Notes: generated by a model not told the origin, from the letters alone. DNA of 43,442 nucleotides from Muribaculaceae bacterium (GCA_017546805.1 JAFYRT010000025.1:1-43442); one strand, 5' to 3'. Numbered from the stretch's first letter, positions 18,611 to 27,387 are shown. Numbers and translations: made by a program.

Positions 18611-19306
18611 ATGATAAACAATTTAAAAGTTTTAGCTTTGATTCCTGCACGAGGAGGAAGCAAAGGAATTAAAGATAAAAATATAGTTGATGTATGTGGT
18701 AAGCCTCTTATTGCATACTCAATTGATGCTGCAAAAAATAGCAAATATGTTGATGATGTTGTAATTACAACTGATTCTGAAAGAATAAAAGAGGTTGCAG
18801 AAAAATACGGAGCAAATGTTCCATTTTTAAGACCTAGTGAATTAGCAACAGACAATTCTAAAACTATTGATGCGGTAATTCATGCAGTAAATACATTAAA
18901 AGAATTGGGTAGAGATTACGATATACTTCTCTTATTGCAACCAACTTGCCCTTTACGGACTATAGATGATATAAATAATTCGTTAGAGTTGTTTGTATCA
19001 AAAAATTACACTTCTCTTGTATCGGTAAACAGGGTAAGTGAGCATCCTATTCTTATGAGAAAAATTAACGAAGATGGTATAATGGAAAATCTTCTTAATC
19101 TGCCCTCTACTGTAAGACGTCAAGATATGCCTCCTATATATAAGGTTAATGGAAGTATATACATAAACCTTATAAATGAATTAAATAATGAAACAAGTTT
19201 TAACGATAACCCCCTCGCTTATATAACAGAAGAAGAACATTCAATAGATATTGATAATATAAATGACCTTGAAAGAGTCAAAAAATATTTAAAGGATAAT
19301 GCATAG
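18611..19306 (+). CDS. CMP-nonulosonate (acylneuraminate) cytidylyltransferase-like
   Basis: Activates an acidic nine-carbon or similar sugar with CTP in the cytosol. The 231 residues have the NeuA/PseF-type signature ALIPARGGSKGIKDKN near the N terminus, then GKPLIAYSID, DDVVITTDSE and LLLQPTCPLRT. Length suits the single-domain bacterial enzymes. The motif RGGSKGI argues against KdsB. No neuB, neuC or pse genes are in the window, so the sugar acid must come from elsewhere or the substrate is different. The next gene overlaps it by 8 bp and may use its product. Confidence 0.85.
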   Translation: MINNLKVLALIPARGGSKGIKDKNIVDVCGKPLIAYSIDAAKNSKYVDDVVITTDSERIKEVAEKYGANVPFLRPSELATDNSKTIDAVIHAVNTLKELGRDYDILLLLQPTCPLRTIDDINNSLELFVSKNYTSLVSVNRVSEHPILMRKINEDGIMENLLNLPSTVRRQDMPPIYKVNGSIYINLINELNNETSFNDNPLAYITEEEHSIDIDNINDLERVKKYLKDNA

Positions 19307-20468
19307 GCTTAAAAACATACTTATATCTATCTTTCAAATCTACTCTCAAATTATTTTTAAAAAGAGAGTAGATGTAATTTTTTACTACCCCCAACACTTT
19401 AATAGATCAAATATTGGGACAAATCCATATTTTGATCCTCTTATTATGGTGTGTAAAGAGAATGATATAAGATATGTTGTTATTGAAGAACCTGACGGAG
19501 TAAGTGATAAACCTCACAACATAAATGCACTAAAAGGCGATGCTCTGTTTTGGACTATTATTATATTCAGAAAACTATTAAGAACTATCTTTAAATTCGA
19601 TTATTTAAAGCAAGAAAAATATACTGCTAAATTTATAAACATAATAACTTTTGGCAAACTTAAAGTAAATAAATATGTTACCATCTCAGGCAGTATGGAA
19701 CATCTATTCTGCTTTATCAATAAAAACGGTAAAGTTTATGATTTACAGCATGGTATAATATTTTCTAAACACCAAGGATACTTTTATAAAGATGGTAAGA
19801 TAAGAGATGAACATCAAGTAGAAAATTTAAATTTCTTGGTTTATGGAGAGGGAACATATAATGCATTTTATAAGAACAAAGTGAACTCTGATATTATTGC
19901 CAACAGAATACATATTATTGGTTGTCCGTTAGAGAATAAAGATAAAACTATACACAAATCAGGCAATATTATATTCTACTCACTTCAATACACTAGCGAT
20001 GATTTATGGGATAAAAGAGAGTTTACAAGACTTTTTATTGACTCATTAAAATCAATTAGTAAATACAATCTACCGATTGAGTACAAACATCATCCGAGAT
20101 TTGACAATTCTGTTGATTTACAAAAAGAGTGTAAAGAATATAATATTTTAGAAAAAAGGGATAGAATTGAAGAAATTATCAATAGGACAAAACTTCATAT
20201 TACATATTTTTCCACTACTGCTTTTGAATTCGCAGCATACGGAATTCCAACATATTTTTTAATATCAGATATTGTTCCGGATGGCAAAAATATTTTTTAT
20301 GATGAATATGAATATCCTTTATATAAAGATATGACAATTAGAGAGGTAATTGAGAGATTAAATAATCCAATATATAGAGATGAAGATGCTAAGATTGTAA
20401 AGGAGTGGTATAATAAATTTTATAAACCTTTTGATAAAAAAGCATTTTTAGATACTATAAAGAGTTAG
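19299..20468 (+). CDS. Putative GT-B glycosyltransferase with HP motif (possible CMP-sugar user)
   Basis: A 389-residue protein with no family I can name with certainty. The C-terminal half has KHHPRFDNS, resembling the HP motif of bacterial sialyltransferases, and YFSTTAFEFAAYGIPTYF, resembling their Ser/Thr motif and the polyol-phosphate transferase equivalents. EEPDG near residues 63-67 is reminiscent of the D/E-D/E-G motif but not exact. A YDLQHGIIF segment is like capsule-synthesis proteins that begin a GT-B domain. The N terminus is basic and hydrophobic, suggesting membrane association. Overlap with the CMP-sugar synthetase gene supports a role in transferring that sugar; this is inference. 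Confidence 0.6.
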   Translation: MHRLKNILISIFQIYSQIIFKKRVDVIFYYPQHFNRSNIGTNPYFDPLIMVCKENDIRYVVIEEPDGVSDKPHNINALKGDALFWTIIIFRKLLRTIFKFDYLKQEKYTAKFINIITFGKLKVNKYVTISGSMEHLFCFINKNGKVYDLQHGIIFSKHQGYFYKDGKIRDEHQVENLNFLVYGEGTYNAFYKNKVNSDIIANRIHIIGCPLENKDKTIHKSGNIIFYSLQYTSDDLWDKREFTRLFIDSLKSISKYNLPIEYKHHPRFDNSVDLQKECKEYNILEKRDRIEEIINRTKLHITYFSTTAFEFAAYGIPTYFLISDIVPDGKNIFYDEYEYPLYKDMTIREVIERLNNPIYRDEDAKIVKEWYNKFYKPFDKKAFLDTIKS

Positions 20469-20471
20469 AAT

Positions 20472-21545
20472 ATGAAAGATAAGAGAAAAACAAAAATATT
20501 TTTAGGCGGTTTTATAAATAGCACAAATGCTCAAAACCTAAACTGCCTTGCTTTAGCCAAATACTTAGATAAAAGCAAGTATGAAATATATACTATGGCT
20601 TTTGAAAATGGAGATTTTGAAGTTGCTCCAATTGAAGGAGTACATATTATTAAGGCAAAACTTCCTTATCGTATTTTTAAATATTGGACTTGGCTAAAGG
20701 GTGTAATATTATGCGATATTTTATACCTTCCCAAAGGAGAACTTGTTAGATATTTATATTTTTGGCAAAAATTATTTGGAAAAAAATCGTTCTTTACCGT
20801 TGAGGGTGTTTATATAAAAAATAATGATTTCTATAATACAATTATAGATAAATACAAATCAGAAAACAAGATAAAAAACATATTTACGAAATATGACAAG
20901 ATATATTCTATTACTAGTTTTATGATTGAACCGAATAACAAGTTGTTCAATATAAAATCAGAAAGTAAAGTATTATATCTTGGAACAGAATTCACAAAGT
21001 TTAACACACCAAATAAAATAGTTAAAAAACTGACTAACATTGCAATTATAGGCGGAGATTTAAAGAGAAAAGGCATAGCTGATTTTATAGAAATATCTAC
21101 ATACTTTCCAAATATTAATTTCCATATTATTGGAGGAGGAGTAAATCATTTTGATGCAAATTCTCTCGCTCAAAAATACAATAATATTAATTATCATGGA
21201 TCAATACCTCATGACAAACTATCAGAAGTATTAAAAAATGTACAACTTATGTTCTTCCCTTCAAGATGTGAAGGTTTTCCTAAAGTTACATTGGAATGTG
21301 CTTCTGCTGGTGTTCCTTGTATTGTATATGGCGATTACGGAGCATCGGAATGGATTACAACCGGCAAAGATGGTTTTGTTGTGAATACTTTAGATGAAGC
21401 TAAAACAATAATTGAAGATTTGGTTGCAAACCCTGATAAAGTTAAAGAACTATCGAAAAATGCAGTTGAACTAGGACGAAGTTTTGATTGGAAAAATATA
21501 ATTAAAGATTGGGAAACAGAAATTGATAAACTTGCAAATAGTTAA
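20472..21545 (+). CDS. GT4-family glycosyltransferase
   Basis: A 357-residue retaining GT-B transferase. The C-terminal domain shows IGGDLKRKGIADFIE, FHIIGGG and the E-x7-E motif in SRCEGFPKVTLECASAGVPC, where the Glu residues bind the donor sugar nucleotide. The N-terminal acceptor domain starts KIFLGGFINSTNAQNL. No signal or membrane span. It starts 3 bp after the previous stop and its stop lies 1 bp before the next gene's preferred ATG. Sugar unknown. Confidence 0.88.
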   Translation: MKDKRKTKIFLGGFINSTNAQNLNCLALAKYLDKSKYEIYTMAFENGDFEVAPIEGVHIIKAKLPYRIFKYWTWLKGVILCDILYLPKGELVRYLYFWQKLFGKKSFFTVEGVYIKNNDFYNTIIDKYKSENKIKNIFTKYDKIYSITSFMIEPNNKLFNIKSESKVLYLGTEFTKFNTPNKIVKKLTNIAIIGGDLKRKGIADFIEISTYFPNINFHIIGGGVNHFDANSLAQKYNNINYHGSIPHDKLSEVLKNVQLMFFPSRCEGFPKVTLECASAGVPCIVYGDYGASEWITTGKDGFVVNTLDEAKTIIEDLVANPDKVKELSKNAVELGRSFDWKNIIKDWETEIDKLANS

Positions 21546-21546
21546 A

Positions 21547-22689
21547 ATGATATATATTGTTATAACTCCATTCTTCCCAGAACCTGATAATTTTAGAGGG
21601 CCTTACGTATATGATCAGGTTAAGGCCATAATTAATAGCAATAAGTTTGATAGAGTTATTGTTTTTAAACCTTCTTTGTTGCAAAACAACGAGAAAGATT
21701 ATGTATATGATGGGATAGAGGTTTATAGATTCAACACTCTTCAAGTTCCTTCTTCAATATTGCCTGGAGCTTTTGATTGGTATAATATAAAATCATTATA
21801 CAAAAAACTAAAAAGTTTAAATATTAGGTTTTCTGATATTGCAATTGCTCACAGCCATGTTACAGAGTTAGGTATATATGCTAATGCACTAAAAAATAAA
21901 AATCCTAAAATTAAAACACTGCTACAACACCATGGTTTTGATATATTGAGTCTAAAAAATGGGCGTTGTGCCAACATGAATTGGCACAAAAAGTATATGG
22001 TTTGGTATGGTAGTAAAATTTGTAATAAAATTGATATTAATGTTGGCGTCAGCAATAAAACCTTAGAGTACCTAACATCATATAAAGAAGTTAAAACAAA
22101 ACATACATATACTCTATATAATGGTGTTGATACAACAAAGTTCTATCCTACTTCTATGAAAAAAGAGAAGAGTGATAAATTTATTATCGGTTGCGTTGCC
22201 AATTTCTGGAAATTAAAAGACCAGATTACACTAATAAAAGCTGTTGGAATATTAAAGGATAAAGGATATAATAATATTCTTATAAGATTTATTGGTAGCG
22301 GAGCAACTTTAAACAGTTGCAAGGAGTATGTAGAAAATAATAATCTAAACGAGCAAATAAGTTTTGAAACAGAGATAGGCCATAGAGAATTAAATGATTA
22401 CTACAACTCTTTAGATTTATTTGTACTTCCATCATATTGGGAAGCTTTTGGATGTGTTTACACAGAAGCATACGCATGCGGAGTTCCTTTTATTGCAGTA
22501 AAGGGGCAAGGTATTTCAGAACTTATCCCTGAAAAAGATATTGATAAATGGCTTATTGATAAAGGAGATTTTGTATCTTTGAGTGAGAAAATTGAAACTT
22601 ACATAATAAACAGATACAAACAGGAACTAACAACAAACATTGATATTAATTATCTTGTATGTGAGTTTTTACAAAAACTCGATCATTAG
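21547..22689 (+). CDS. GT4-family glycosyltransferase
   Basis: A 380-residue GT-B enzyme. The N terminus MIYIVITPFFPEPDNFRGPY is a typical start, so the ATG at 21547, one base after the previous stop, is preferred to an upstream in-frame ATG (21523). Key segments are LLQHHGFDILS, LYNGVDTTKF, GCVANFWKLKDQ and the E-x7-E motif SYWEAFGCVYTEAYACGVP. Cytosolic, acting on a lipid-linked glycan by analogy with the family. Donor unknown. Confidence 0.9.
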   Translation: MIYIVITPFFPEPDNFRGPYVYDQVKAIINSNKFDRVIVFKPSLLQNNEKDYVYDGIEVYRFNTLQVPSSILPGAFDWYNIKSLYKKLKSLNIRFSDIAIAHSHVTELGIYANALKNKNPKIKTLLQHHGFDILSLKNGRCANMNWHKKYMVWYGSKICNKIDINVGVSNKTLEYLTSYKEVKTKHTYTLYNGVDTTKFYPTSMKKEKSDKFIIGCVANFWKLKDQITLIKAVGILKDKGYNNILIRFIGSGATLNSCKEYVENNNLNEQISFETEIGHRELNDYYNSLDLFVLPSYWEAFGCVYTEAYACGVPFIAVKGQGISELIPEKDIDKWLIDKGDFVSLSEKIETYIINRYKQELTTNIDINYLVCEFLQKLDH

Positions 22690-22714
22690 GTATTATAAAT
22701 AAATTATTATTGAA

Positions 22715-23098
22715 ATGCTGATTAAGGAAAACGGTAAAATTAAATATATCAAAGATAAAGATGATGAGCCTGTAAAAGTTATTGATTTAATAACTGAAAT
22801 ATATAATTTGATAAAACTTCTGTCTGAAAACGATATAAACGAAGAATATTTCTGGATAAAACAGTCATTAATGATTGTTATATTTAATATATCGTATTAC
22901 GAAACAACAAATTCACGTCACAGAGCAATATCTTTTTTAGATATTGCAAAAGTATCTTTAAACGATATTGAAAGGAAGCTATTAGATTGCGAAAGATTTG
23001 AATATATATCAAACGAATATACTTATATAATACGCGACAGAATAAGAACTATTGAGAAGATGATTGATAACTTAAAAAAGCAACGAATAATAAAATAA
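22715..23098 (+). CDS. Avd/S23-like four-helix bundle protein
   Basis: A 127-residue all-helical protein. Residues about 22-34 (LITEIYNLIKLLS) and 45-100 follow the hydrophobic pattern of the four-helix-bundle family that includes 23S rRNA intervening-sequence proteins and Avd: IKQSLMIVIFNISYYE, then FLDIAKVSLNDIERKL and FEYIS. It lacks the usual GxGR residues after the second helix, so it is a divergent member. No reverse transcriptase or diversity-generating repeat is visible. It stands between a GT4 gene and the polymerase gene; the role is unknown. The family call rests on pattern, not on a search. Confidence 0.6.
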   Translation: MLIKENGKIKYIKDKDDEPVKVIDLITEIYNLIKLLSENDINEEYFWIKQSLMIVIFNISYYETTNSRHRAISFLDIAKVSLNDIERKLLDCERFEYISNEYTYIIRDRIRTIEKMIDNLKKQRIIK

Positions 23099-23126
23099 AT
23101 TGTTAGTTGTTTGAATTTAGATATTT

Positions 23127-23146
23127 ATTAGACTAATTAGTCTAAT
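23127..23146. repeat. Perfect 20-bp palindrome
   Basis: ATTAGACTAATTAGTCTAAT is its own reverse complement. It lies in the 117-bp gap before the polymerase gene. A partly matching stretch (GATATTTATTAG followed by AATTAGACTAATTAA) lies after the same gene at about 24442-24472, so it belongs to a repeat context on both sides of the polymerase gene. Confidence 0.6.
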
Positions 23147-23179
23147 TGAACCAATAAAAATAATTCCTAATTTCTAATT

Positions 23180-23208
23180 ATTGCGAAGCAACAAACTAAT
23201 TTCTAATT
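23180..23208 (+). repeat. Single 29-bp GAA-hairpin repeat unit
   Basis: Unit with stem halves ATTGC and GCAAC around a GAA loop (the outermost pair is mismatched), then AA and ACTAATTTCTAATT. It ends 7 bp before the GTG start of the polymerase gene. It is related to the three tandem units at 28546-28632. Confidence 0.65.
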
Positions 23209-23215
23209 TGAAAAA

Positions 23216-24436
23216 GTGAAAACTAACATTCTAAAAAACATAAACACCATTACTATTATTGCTCTTATCACGGCTCTTGCTGTGGTAAACCAAGCTATAT
23301 CTCAACAAACGTTCAATTTAGGGAATTTATATTATGGTGTTTTAATATTTACTCTATTTGTTACATTTTTTCAATCTACAATTAAGAGAATAAGCATGAC
23401 AATGACTATTCTCTATGTTGCCTGCATATTAAGTATTTTACTAAATGATATTCCTGATGTATATCAACCATGGATGAGATTTACATTCTTTGTAATTGTC
23501 TCAATTATTGCTTCTCCATTTATTCAGTCTAATTTTTATGACAAGTTTAGAGTTACTCTTTTTAAATATATTCATTATCTACTGATCTTAGTAATCATTA
23601 CATCTATTCCGTTTATAATAAGAGGAGAGAGTGGCCGATTTGGTTTCGGAGGATTTACAAACCACTCTATGTTATTGGCTCCAATATCGGCAGTTACATT
23701 AACAACTCTCTTTTATTTGCTCTTCAAAGGCAAATACAATAAAATAGCAATTATTTCTCTTATTATTGTAACTTTTATTGCTCTATTATTGGCTGCATCA
23801 CGTGTTAGCCTTATAGGTGCTATTGTTGCTACTATATACTTTTTTTATAGATTATATAGTAACAATAAGCGTAAATTTGCAACTATAGCAATATCAATTA
23901 TAGCGTTAATGGCTATTTCTTATCCATTATGGGGTAGTTATATGGAGAGTATTGAAAAAAAGAATCAAGCACAAATAACAGAATCAGGAGAAATTAATTA
24001 TACAGGTAGTAGAGATATACTTTGGCAACAACGTATTAGAGAATTTAAGAGCAGTCCATTAGTAGGAGTTGGTTTTGGATATGCCGAATATGTTACTGAT
24101 ATAAACGAACGCACAGGAAGAATTACATACAAAAAAACGGATTCCGGTATAGTAGAACCTGGTTCTTCATGGTTAGGAGCATTATCAATGACAGGCTTAT
24201 TAGGGTTTACTGCCCTATTGGTTTTATGGTTTAAATCATTAAGAAACTGCTTAAAAGTTGAAAAAAAAGATAAACTCTTTGGTGTTTATATTGGCTCTAC
24301 TCTTATTTTCTGGGCTGTTCACATGATTGCAGAAGGCCAAATATTTGCAGCAGGAAGTTTCTTGTTTTTTATGGTGTGGATAACCTTTGGTGCAGCTTAT
24401 AGTGCTTATAATGTTGCTTATAAGCAACGTTGTTAG
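23216..24436 (+). CDS. O-antigen polymerase/ligase-like membrane protein (Wzy/WaaL)
   Basis: A 406-residue integral membrane protein with about 10-12 spans and the Wzy_C-type region GSRDILWQQRIREFKSSPLV then GVGFGY. A periplasmic loop after residue 240 is followed by spans near 310-400. It probably polymerises flipped repeat units, or ligates them to lipid A core; the family does not separate the two. The start is GTG at 23216, since no ATG gives a full first span. Related repeats flank the gene on both sides, and its last codons (CGT TGT TAG) lie in a GTTGTTAG repeat. Confidence 0.85.
   Translation: MKTNILKNINTITIIALITALAVVNQAISQQTFNLGNLYYGVLIFTLFVTFFQSTIKRISMTMTILYVACILSILLNDIPDVYQPWMRFTFFVIVSIIASPFIQSNFYDKFRVTLFKYIHYLLILVIITSIPFIIRGESGRFGFGGFTNHSMLLAPISAVTLTTLFYLLFKGKYNKIAIISLIIVTFIALLLAASRVSLIGAIVATIYFFYRLYSNNKRKFATIAISIIALMAISYPLWGSYMESIEKKNQAQITESGEINYTGSRDILWQQRIREFKSSPLVGVGFGYAEYVTDINERTGRITYKKTDSGIVEPGSSWLGALSMTGLLGFTALLVLWFKSLRNCLKVEKKDKLFGVYIGSTLIFWAVHMIAEGQIFAAGSFLFFMVWITFGAAYSAYNVAYKQRC
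24429..24436. repeat. GTTGTTAG at the polymerase stop codon
   Basis: The 8 bp supply the final Cys codon and TAG stop, as at 8744 and 10228. The bases after it (TTTTTGATATTTATTAG) resemble those before the palindrome at 23127. Confidence 0.5.
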
Positions 24437-24488
24437 TTTTTTGATATTTATTAGGCAAATTAGACTAATTAATTTCTAATTTCTAATT

Positions 24489-24517
24489 GGCACAAAGTGC
24501 CGTACTAATTTCTAATT
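24489..24517 (+). repeat. Single 29-bp hairpin repeat unit
   Basis: Stem GGCAC / GTGCC around AAA, then GT and ACTAATTTCTAATT. It equals the third unit of the array at 28604-28632 except for one base (AAA for GAA in the loop). It ends 19 bp before the ATG of the next transferase gene. Confidence 0.7.
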
Positions 24518-24536
24518 ATTTTATAAGAATTATAAA

Positions 24537-25577
24537 ATGAAAACCCACTACGATATAGTATATTTAACAAATACGCCTTCGTTTTACAAAGTGAATCTTT
24601 GTAATGAGGTAGCAAAGAGCAAGTCTTTATTACTTGTATTTTATGGTTATGGTGATGAGGCTGTAAATACTGCTTTAAAAAGCGACAAAGATTATAATTT
24701 TGATTATATATTCCTTTGGGAAGGTAATTCAGCTAAACGCAATAAGTTTTCATGTTTCACAAAGTTACTAAAACTAATGAAACAGATTAATTGCAACAAA
24801 ATTATATATGAAGGATGGTTTGTACCAGAATATATATTATACTCATTCATTTCTCCCAGAGCCAAAAATTGTATGTTGTGCGAAAGCACAATATATGAGT
24901 CAAATATTTCTGGACTGAGAGGATTTATTAAACGAGCAATTATTAACAGATGTTCAACTGCCCTACCCTCAGGTATTGCTCATAAAGCAATATTTGATGC
25001 AATGGGATTTAAAGGAGATATTCATATTACAGGAGGTGTGGGTATTTTTCATAAACCTGAAAGAGTTATTGAAAAGGATAAAGATTCAACAGAAAAAAAA
25101 TATCTTTATGTTGGAAGGCTTATTCCTTGCAAGAATTTAGAGTTCTTAATTGAACGCTTTAATGAGAATGGCAAACCGCTTACTATTGTTGGCAAAGGAG
25201 AACTTGAGAGTAAACTCAAAGCAATGGCTAAAGAGAATATTTCTTTCAAAGGATTTGTTGAAAACAACAAACTTCCCGAAGTATATAAGACTCACGACGT
25301 ATTTATCTTGCCATCAAGAACAGAACCTTGGGGGTTAGTGATTGATGAGGCTATTTATTGGGGATTACCTATTATTACAAGTGACAAAGTTGGTTGCAGT
25401 AACGAAATGGTTATTACTCCCCAAACTGGAGTTACATTTGAGTTAGACAACAAAGACTCTTTTAATAACGCTATTAACGATATTGAAAACAACTACAAGT
25501 TATACAGAAAAAACGCTATTGCATTTGATTTTGATGAGAGAGATAGAAATCAGATTGAAGCATATTTTAAAATTTAA
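24537..25577 (+). CDS. GT4-family glycosyltransferase (paralogue of 26324-27385)
   Basis: A 346-residue GT-B enzyme. The N-terminal part starts HYDIVYLTNTPSFYKVNL; the C-terminal donor domain has YLYVGRLIPCKNLEFLIERF, LTIVGKGELESKLKAM and the E-x7-E motif SRTEPWGLVIDEAIYWGLP. From about residue 118 (CESTIYESN) to the end it is roughly 90% identical to the gene at 26324, whereas the first part is only about 45% identical by eye. A 29-bp repeat unit lies just upstream. The two probably add the same type of sugar to different acceptors. Confidence 0.9.
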   Translation: MKTHYDIVYLTNTPSFYKVNLCNEVAKSKSLLLVFYGYGDEAVNTALKSDKDYNFDYIFLWEGNSAKRNKFSCFTKLLKLMKQINCNKIIYEGWFVPEYILYSFISPRAKNCMLCESTIYESNISGLRGFIKRAIINRCSTALPSGIAHKAIFDAMGFKGDIHITGGVGIFHKPERVIEKDKDSTEKKYLYVGRLIPCKNLEFLIERFNENGKPLTIVGKGELESKLKAMAKENISFKGFVENNKLPEVYKTHDVFILPSRTEPWGLVIDEAIYWGLPIITSDKVGCSNEMVITPQTGVTFELDNKDSFNNAINDIENNYKLYRKNAIAFDFDERDRNQIEAYFKI

Positions 25578-25591
25578 AACAGTATTTACAA

Positions 25592-26317
25592 ATGAAAATT
25601 ATAAAAGAGTTACTTCTAAAAATATCTGCAATATTAAATAGAAATAGAAAGAGTAAGATTCTTTTCTACCACGATGTGTATAGTCATACACAATACACAG
25701 ATATGGGTACTAATGTTAATATGTTTGAGAAACATATTGAGACTATTATAAATTGTGGATTTAATATTGTTCCTAAAATAACTGAAAAGTATAATCAAGT
25801 TCAATTATGTTTTGATGATGGTTTTAAGGGCATATATGACACTAAAGATATTTTTGTAAAATACAACATAAAACCTACAGTATTTTTGGCTGTGGATCTT
25901 ATTGGCAAAGAGGGATACTTAAATAAAGATGAAATATTAGAATTACAAGACAAAGGTTTTATATTTCAATCACACGCATGGTCTCACAAAAACCTGACTG
26001 AATTTAAAGAGACTGATTTAGAGAGGGAGATTTCAGGTAGTAAGAAATATCTAACAGATTTACTTGGTAGAGATGTTGATGAAATATGTTTCCCAATAGG
26101 ATTTTTCTCAAAAGAAGTTTATGTTGCTTGTATAAATGCAGGATACAATATTTTATATTCAAGCATTCCTGGAAACTATTTTGATTTTATTATTTTTGAT
26201 AAAGTTAAAACTCGTAACTTAATACAGTTCTACTCTCCTGAAATTGTTAAGTCAGTTTTGTTTGGAGCTTTAAAGCCGTTTAAGTTGCGTTATATAAAAA
26301 ATCACTTTGTAAAGTAA
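25592..26317 (+). CDS. Polysaccharide deacetylase (NodB homology domain)
   Basis: A 241-residue carbohydrate esterase 4-like protein that removes N- or O-acetyl groups. The Asp-Asp motif is LCFDDGFKG near residue 75 and the His-x3-His motif is SHAWSH near residue 129; ICFPIGFF may be the later catalytic-groove motif. The N terminus is weakly hydrophobic and basic and not a clear signal peptide, so action at the cytosolic face on a lipid-linked glycan is as likely as export. It sits between two mosaic GT4 paralogues, 14 bp after one and 6 bp before the other. Confidence 0.85.
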   Translation: MKIIKELLLKISAILNRNRKSKILFYHDVYSHTQYTDMGTNVNMFEKHIETIINCGFNIVPKITEKYNQVQLCFDDGFKGIYDTKDIFVKYNIKPTVFLAVDLIGKEGYLNKDEILELQDKGFIFQSHAWSHKNLTEFKETDLEREISGSKKYLTDLLGRDVDEICFPIGFFSKEVYVACINAGYNILYSSIPGNYFDFIIFDKVKTRNLIQFYSPEIVKSVLFGALKPFKLRYIKNHFVK

Positions 26318-26323
26318 AGTTGA

Positions 26324-27385
26324 ATGCAAAAAGCGATATATGACATAGTGTTCTTAACAGGAACTCCTTCTTTTTACAAGACTAATCTCTTTAATTGTAT
26401 TGCAAAAAAGAGAAGTGTTTTGGTTATATATTGTGGCTATTATAACGGAGCTGAAAACTCTACTGAAGAAGAATTAAATAAGAGTAAATTTGACTATATT
26501 TTTTTAGACAAAGGAGATATTGAAAAAAGAAACAAAATAAAGTGTTTTTTTAAACTTATTTCCGCTTTAAGAGGAATTGGGTATAAAAAAATTATTCACG
26601 AAGGATGGTATATACCTGAATATGTTTTGCACTCTTTTATTACACCAAAGTTAAAAAATGCAACTATGTGCGAAAGCACAATATATGAGTCAAATATATC
26701 AGGGTTGAGAGGTTTTATTAAACGAGCAATTATTAACCGTTGCTCTTCTGCCCTACCCTCTGGTGTTGCTCATAAAGCAATATTTGACGCAATGGGATTT
26801 AAGGGAGATATTTATATTACCGGAGGTGTAGGTATTTTTCATAAACCTGAAAGAGTTGTTGAGAAAGATAAAGATTCAACAGAAAAGAAATACCTTTATG
26901 TTGGAAGGCTTATTCCCTGCAAAAACTTAGAGTTTTTGATTGAACGCTTTAATGAGAATGGCAAATCTCTAACAATTGTAGGAAAAGGAGAACTTGAAAA
27001 CAAGCTCAAAGCAATGGCAAAAGAGAATATTACTTTCAAAGGGTTTGTTGAAAACAATAAACTCCCTGAAGTATATAAAGCTCACGATGTTTTTATTCTG
27101 CCATCGAGAACTGAAACTTGGGGATTAGTAGTAGAAGAGGCTATATATTGGGGATTACCTGTTATTACAAGCGACAGAGTCGGATGCAGTAACGAAATGG
27201 TTATAGTTCCAAAAACAGGAGTTACATTTGAATTAGATAACAAAGACTCTTTCAATAATGCAATTAACAACATTGAAAGTAACTATAAACTATACCGCGA
27301 CAACGCCCTCTCCTTTGATTTTGAAGAGAGGGATAAAAAACAAGCAAATTGTTTTATAGAATTATTAATTAATAAGAAGCAATAA
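26324..27385 (+). CDS. GT4-family glycosyltransferase (paralogue of 24537-25577)
   Basis: A 353-residue GT-B enzyme. The N-terminal domain (YDIVFLTGTPSFYKTNLFN) has diverged from its paralogue, while the region from CESTIYESN onward is nearly the same, including YLYVGRLIPCKNLEFLIERF and the motif SRTETWGLVVEEAIYWGLPV. The Pro-to-Thr change inside E-x7-E is mild and should not abolish activity. The C terminus extends about 7 residues longer (ELLINKKQ). The next GT4 gene starts 2 bp later. Confidence 0.9.
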   Translation: MQKAIYDIVFLTGTPSFYKTNLFNCIAKKRSVLVIYCGYYNGAENSTEEELNKSKFDYIFLDKGDIEKRNKIKCFFKLISALRGIGYKKIIHEGWYIPEYVLHSFITPKLKNATMCESTIYESNISGLRGFIKRAIINRCSSALPSGVAHKAIFDAMGFKGDIYITGGVGIFHKPERVVEKDKDSTEKKYLYVGRLIPCKNLEFLIERFNENGKSLTIVGKGELENKLKAMAKENITFKGFVENNKLPEVYKAHDVFILPSRTETWGLVVEEAIYWGLPVITSDRVGCSNEMVIVPKTGVTFELDNKDSFNNAINNIESNYKLYRDNALSFDFEERDKKQANCFIELLINKKQ

Positions 27386-27387
27386 AG

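Noticed and set aside
18611..19306. KdsB (CMP-Kdo synthetase)
   Set aside because: The N-terminal motif is IPARGGSKGI, typical of NeuA/PseF-type enzymes; KdsB has a different form (PARxxSxRLPGK).
22715..23098. Part of a complete diversity-generating retroelement
   Set aside because: No reverse transcriptase gene and no variable/template repeat pair were seen in the window; only the Avd-like fold is suggested.
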